A stretch of DNA of 64,000 nt. Origin: Sphingobacteriales bacterium (GTDB lineage Bacteria > Bacteroidota > Bacteroidia > Chitinophagales > UBA2359). Shown piece after piece: positions 60,430 through 64,000 of the stretch. Location: contig JADJTE010000005.1 in the NCBI GenBank assembly GCA_016711295.1, positions 124,001-188,000 on the forward strand. The letters are read 5' to 3'. Position numbers and translations under genes: made by a program. The notes beneath the pieces were generated by a model, which worked only from the letters and a program-made list of their open reading frames with translations, was not told the origin of the DNA and ran no database searches. The stretch's first letter is position 1, and each line of letters begins with the position of its first letter.

Positions 60430-61335
60430 AGTGTTTTGGTTTAAGGAAGTTTAGGAAATAAGGCACAAAAATCTTTGGTGCTATGCTTGTTACGCGCTTG
60501 TGGGTGTGGGCAGCAGAGTACTCAGGCATAAAAGCCCAAAAACGGGCAAATAAATGAAATAAATAAATCATACAAATAGCTTACTTGTATGATGCGGCTA
60601 AGGTACAGCAACTTGTTTGTATTTTTCAGAACTATGGGCGTTTTTTTTTGAAAAAAAATCAGTAACTATTTAGCCTTATAGGGGGAACTAATCGAATATG
60701 CAATGATTTCGGGCATTATTAGATGGGTATTACCCAAAACCCCATACCCAAAACCCTATACCCAAAATAATTGCCGAAATGTAACTATTTAGGCGGTTTT
60801 GTTGCTCATTTGCCCATTATTGCTTTGTAGTGTTGTTTCTTCTTTTTTTTGTCTTGACACAAAAAAAAGAAGCAAAAAAAAAGTCAAGCCTTGATTTTGC
60901 TTTCGCTAAAATGCTACATTACAGGCGTGCCTAAATCCAAGGCGAAGTGCTTGCAAGGCTTCGTAGGCGTGTTTAGAGTTATCGCTGTGGATTTAGGAAA
61001 CAGCCACGCCTTTCATTACGCATTTCTTAACGCGAGCAAAATAATGGCGAAAAAGAAATGCGACCTACAAACAGGATTCGAAACAAAAAGTACATACCCT
61101 AAATAATTGCCGAAATTAATAAGACACAAGCACTACCGTAGCATCATCATCATGGGCTATGGGAACGCTTTTGGGGCAAACGTGCATTTTTTTCTGTTTT
61201 CCTTGAACGCGCCGCCTTTTGCGGGGTAATAACGTATAGATAAACCGATGTGGGTTTTTGACTGCCGTACTATGACAAGTACGAGACATAAAAACGCCGC
61301 AATTTTTGCTATTTTATTCACCACCTAAATTAATT
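60430..61335. repeat. Gene-free region with hairpin and repeat element
   Basis: No supported gene. Two related segments, ATACCCaAAATAATTGCC at 60758 and ATACCCtAAATAATTGCC at 61094, flank about 310 bp. Inside are GTAACTATTTAGGCGG (60781-60796), a perfect 14-bp hairpin CTTCTTTTTTTTGT/ACAAAAAAAAGAAG (60839-60872), and AAATGCGACCTACAAAC (61066-61082), which matches the inverse of 48172-48188. Another GTAACTATTTAGCC copy is at 60662. A 71-codon open frame at 60891-61106 lies within the repeat and is not convincing. Confidence 0.6.
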
Positions 61336-61911
61336 ATGCAGTCGGCAAGTTACCGAAACAGCAGCGACGAAACCCTGATGAGCGGTATAGCACAAGGCGA
61401 TACGGCTGCCTTTGATGAGCTATACGAGCGGTATAGCACACGCCTATTGCACTATTTTTATCGCATGTTGGGCAAGGAGACCGAAAAAGCACAAGACTTT
61501 TTGCAAGACCTATTGCTGAAAATCGTCGAGAAGCCGCACTTGTTCGATACACGGCAGCGTTTTTCGACTTGGGTTTATACCATCGCCAGCAATATGTGCA
61601 AAAATGAATATCGCCGCCTGCAAGTGCGCCAAAATGGTCAAGCAATTGCGCACGATTGCCAAGCCAGCGAAAATGATTACGAGCTACCTCCTATCGAGCA
61701 GCGGATAGACGATGCCTTGCTGCGGCGGGTTTTGCACGAATCGGTCGAACAATTAGACGAAGCAAAACGAAGCGTGTTTTTGCTGCGCTACCAAGAAAAT
61801 TTTTCTATCAAAGAAATTGCCGCTATCGTGCAATGCTCCGAAGGTACGGTCAAATCGCGCTTGTTTTATACCATTAAACTTTTAGCCAAACAACTACAGC
61901 ACTTTCAATAA
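61336..61911 (+). CDS. ECF-type RNA polymerase sigma factor
   Basis: A sigma-70 family regulator of extracytoplasmic type. Start at MQSASYRNSSDETLMSGIAQGD (61336); the ATG at 61306 adds ten unlikely residues. Region 2 is DTAAFDELYERYSTRLLHYFYRMLGKETEKAQDFLQDLLLKIVEKPHLFD..FSTWVYTIASNMCKNEYRR, which holds the minus-10 reader. Region 4 is VEQLDEAKRSVFLLRYQENFSIKEIAAIVQCSEGTVKSRLFYTIKLLAKQL, a helix-turn-helix for minus-35. About 191 residues. The next gene, 3 bp downstream, is a small membrane protein and probably its partner. Confidence 0.92.
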   Translation: MQSASYRNSSDETLMSGIAQGDTAAFDELYERYSTRLLHYFYRMLGKETEKAQDFLQDLLLKIVEKPHLFDTRQRFSTWVYTIASNMCKNEYRRLQVRQNGQAIAHDCQASENDYELPPIEQRIDDALLRRVLHESVEQLDEAKRSVFLLRYQENFSIKEIAAIVQCSEGTVKSRLFYTIKLLAKQLQHFQ

Positions 61912-61914
61912 GCC

Positions 61915-62364
61915 ATGAACCACCTACGTCCCATACCCGAAGAGTTATCGCCGCTATTGCCCGACAATGGCGAGCAAAGCAATCGCTATGCCGAGTTATT
62001 GCAACAAACGCAGCAATTGCTAAACCCCGATGAATTGCCCCAATTGCAAGTACGCGCCAACCTACGCGAACAATTGCGCCAGAAAGTGGCGGCACATCAA
62101 ACCGCACTGCACAAAAATGGCATAGGACTGCCGTCGAGCAAACCTAATGATGCTCGACCTAATAAACTCACCATTTTCAGCCGTTTCGATTGGGCTTCTG
62201 CGGCAGCCGTAGCAGTAGTGGCGGGTGGTTTATGGTTGGGGCAATTTGCCCTGTCGCCCGTAAACACTTCGGTCATGGCGCAAGATACGCTATCCCTACA
62301 GCATACCATTTGGAGATTGGATAATGATACTGTTATGCCTTTGCGCCGCGATACAATGCAATAA
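61915..62364 (+). CDS. Small single-pass membrane protein, likely anti-sigma partner
   Basis: 149 residues. The N-terminal 90 residues are soluble and helical (RYAELLQQTQQLLNPDELPQLQVRANLREQLRQKVAAHQ), followed by one membrane helix (WASAAAVAVVAGGLWLGQFAL, about residues 92-112) and a short outer tail. No zinc-binding HxxxCxxC anti-sigma motif is seen. Position directly after the ECF gene (3-bp gap), size and topology suggest it controls that sigma factor. This is inference from context, not from a recognised domain. Confidence 0.65.
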   Translation: MNHLRPIPEELSPLLPDNGEQSNRYAELLQQTQQLLNPDELPQLQVRANLREQLRQKVAAHQTALHKNGIGLPSSKPNDARPNKLTIFSRFDWASAAAVAVVAGGLWLGQFALSPVNTSVMAQDTLSLQHTIWRLDNDTVMPLRRDTMQ

Positions 62365-62403
62365 CGGTATAATACGTATTATTTCAAACGACTTGAATAT
62401 GTA

Positions 62404-64000
62404 TTATATCAGTTCCTCTAACTTATAACCCATCAATCTATTGTGATAATAATAGAGTAAATTCATGTTTTCGGTCATTATTTGTCGGTCTTGACCCAAT
62501 TTTAAGGGGCGCAAGGTGTGGTAAATGCCCAAGTTGATAATGCCATACTCGACAATTCGGGTGATATCGCCGTGTAGGTGTTTGCTGAGTTGTACCTCGC
62601 CCACCTCGCTCATTTGGCGGAGGCGATTGCGCACGCGCTCTGCTATGGGTGCTAATTGCTCGAAAGGGATTTGGCGGTCTTCTTCGGGTAGGCGCAACAA
62701 GCCGTATAAATCTAATCGGCGATGTTTGCGGCTCAAAATTTCAAAGGCGACAAATGCTACTAAATGGCTCGCCAATACGGTATTAGCGCGGTGAAAAGCG
62801 CGAACGATTTCGTCGCCCAACATGCGCGTATATTCGGCGTCGCGTTGGGTATCGGCGCAATAGGTATCATTAGAGCGGAAATAGTCGGCAATATTGATGG
62901 GGCAGCCGTGTTGGTCGAGGCTCGTGCCTTCGGCATCTACTCGATTGCCGAATACGTCCATTGGCGCACCAAACGACAATATCGCTTCGGATTTGGCAGC
63001 AAAAAATTTCCAGAAAAATTGGGTCAATTTGCGCAAACTGGGTGGGGTATCGCTGTCGATAAAATATTTTTCGCGCCCTATCTGCCGCAAATGCTGCTCT
63101 ATCAATTGTGAAGCTTCCAATACGAAGTGGTAATTGATGGCTAAGGGTACGACAAATATTTTTTTTGCCCCTGCTGCATTGCCCGCTTCGGCTGCCTTGA
63201 TGACGTTTTGGCATTGCGCATCTAAGGCAGAGCCTAACAAACCCAATTTGAGGTATGACTCTATTTGCCCACTCCGCGCACGAGTCCCGCCCGGAAAAAA
63301 CAAACTGTGGCAACCGCGCTCTAAGGTAAGGCGCGAAAAGGTTTTGAGTGTTTCGATATACAAGAGGCTCTTTTTGCGCCTATCAACTTTGTAAGGCCCC
63401 AAACGCTCCAAAAAAAACCGAAATGCAGGGCTATTGAATAGATTTAAACCGCCGCCATACAAAAAAGCGGGCAACCCAATAGAACTAATAATCCAACCCA
63501 CCAAAATCGAATCTAAATTGCTGAAATGAGTAGGTGTGAGCAGGATAGTTCCTTTGAGCGATAAAGCCCGCACGAGGTCTATATCGCCTGTTACTTGTAG
63601 GCGGTCGTGTATTTTTATTTTTGGAAAAAATATTTTTCGTGCCGATGCTGCATTGAGCAAGCGTGACACGGCAAGCGGCACAGCTTTGGTGGCAAAACGA
63701 TAAGAGTTGACGTTGAAATGCCCAGGTATTTCGTGGGCGTATCGCGATATGATTTTGCGGAACAATAGCCGCTCGGCATCGGTTTCGCCCTCAAAAGGCT
63801 TTTTGCGCGATATATCGATGAGTTGCTCGTTGACGGCGTTCCAGAACGGTTTTTCGTCTTTGGGGTCTACTGCCCAAGGTTCGTTTTTGATGCGTATGCG
63901 CTCTAAATACATCGTCCGCGCTACTTCTTCCATGATGCGCTTGGGGTCATTGCCCAATATTTGCCTGATGTGCTGCATCGATTCATCGATTAATTGCTCG
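62404..64000 (-). CDS. Glycerol-3-phosphate/lysophosphatidate acyltransferase-like protein (runs off the window)
   Basis: The PlsC/PlsB superfamily transfers acyl chains to glycerol phosphates in phospholipid synthesis. The acyltransferase block is TPTHFSNLDSILVGWIISSIGLPAF (HxxxxD form as HFSNLD), YKVDRRKKSLLYIETLKTFS and LFFPGGTRARSGQIES (glycerol-phosphate site), then FVVPLAINYHF. The long flanking regions (about 130 residues before and 250 after) resemble PlsB-type enzymes rather than short PlsC. An ATG lies at 63978, but the frame is open to the window edge (EQLIDES before it), so the true start may be outside. It converges on the anti-sigma-like gene with a 39-bp gap. Confidence 0.88.
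   Translation of the reverse strand, partial: EQLIDESMQHIRQILGNDPKRIMEEVARTMYLERIRIKNEPWAVDPKDEKPFWNAVNEQLIDISRKKPFEGETDAERLLFRKIISRYAHEIPGHFNVNSYRFATKAVPLAVSRLLNAASARKIFFPKIKIHDRLQVTGDIDLVRALSLKGTILLTPTHFSNLDSILVGWIISSIGLPAFLYGGGLNLFNSPAFRFFLERLGPYKVDRRKKSLLYIETLKTFSRLTLERGCHSLFFPGGTRARSGQIESYLKLGLLGSALDAQCQNVIKAAEAGNAAGAKKIFVVPLAINYHFVLEASQLIEQHLRQIGREKYFIDSDTPPSLRKLTQFFWKFFAAKSEAILSFGAPMDVFGNRVDAEGTSLDQHGCPINIADYFRSNDTYCADTQRDAEYTRMLGDEIVRAFHRANTVLASHLVAFVAFEILSRKHRRLDLYGLLRLPEEDRQIPFEQLAPIAERVRNRLRQMSEVGEVQLSKHLHGDITRIVEYGIINLGIYHTLRPLKLGQDRQIMTENMNLLYYYHNRLMGYKLEELI

Noticed and set aside
60891..61106. 71-residue open frame before the ECF sigma gene
   Set aside because: It lies within the dispersed repeat element, shares segments with the non-coding 48-kb region and has no recognisable protein features.
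1..64000. tRNA genes, rRNA genes, transposases or integrases
   Set aside because: I looked through intergenic stretches on both strands and saw no cloverleaf with a TTCGA-type T arm, no rRNA segment and no recognisable recombinase; a covariance-model search would be needed to exclude weak tRNAs.

Overview
The window comes from a Bacteroidota chromosome, probably a Chitinophagales- or Saprospirales-like lineage. Supporting signs are type IX secretion (T9SS) C-terminal sorting domains on several large secreted proteins, promoters of the Bacteroidota form TTTG-N18-20-TANNTTTG, a uppS-bamA pair, an IscX/ferredoxin/DUF2480 group, and Bacteroidota-type TolQ/TolR/TonB proteins. I found no rRNA, tRNA, CRISPR array, transposase or phage gene. 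One structured RNA, the small SRP RNA, is clear.

Layout. 0-3.1 kb: smc, partial at the window edge and broken at its N-terminus. 3.3-16.8 kb: a secreted propeller protein, ribH, a cytochrome c/copper-monooxygenase-like T9SS protein, bamA, uppS, a membrane patatin, a beta-helix lipoprotein, a class III aminotransferase and a small conserved protein. 17.1-21.2 kb: thirteen 21-bp tandem repeats directly upstream of a long surface adhesin ending in a peptidase S74-type chaperone, then a secreted dockerin-like protein. 21.4-34.9 kb: mostly housekeeping (two RNA methyltransferases, ATP-grasp, glycosyltransferase, cdd, lptC, pdxA, leucyl aminopeptidase, ABC permease, DUF2480, AlkD-like, ferredoxin, iscX, GNAT). 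35.2-41.6 kb: tolQ, tolR and a TonB-like gene, split by a peptidase gene and a three-gene restriction-modification-like cassette. 41.7-48.1 kb: a GbsR/MarR regulator, a lipoprotein, SRP RNA, a protein with triplicated helix-hairpin-helix domains, an OmpA protein and a POT transporter. 48.1-60.4 kb: T9SS cargo, including a metalloprotease of about 1,660 residues. 61.3-64 kb: an ECF sigma factor with a small membrane partner, then a glycerol-phosphate acyltransferase-like gene running off the window.

Reading caution. At least fifteen genes, including essential ones, are broken by single-base indels. In most cases the intact frame returns by changing the length of a homopolymer by one base. I treat these as sequence errors and give whole-gene spans, stating where the frame breaks.

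The most unusual content is the restriction-like cassette between tolQ and tolR (an m4C/m6A methyltransferase, an unfamiliar PD-(D/E)XK-like protein and a probable MjaI-family endonuclease, translationally coupled). Next are the repeat-built HhH protein beside a double-OmpA protein, the 21-bp repeat array before the adhesin, and a family of short dispersed repeats at 48 kb and 60.6-61.1 kb.
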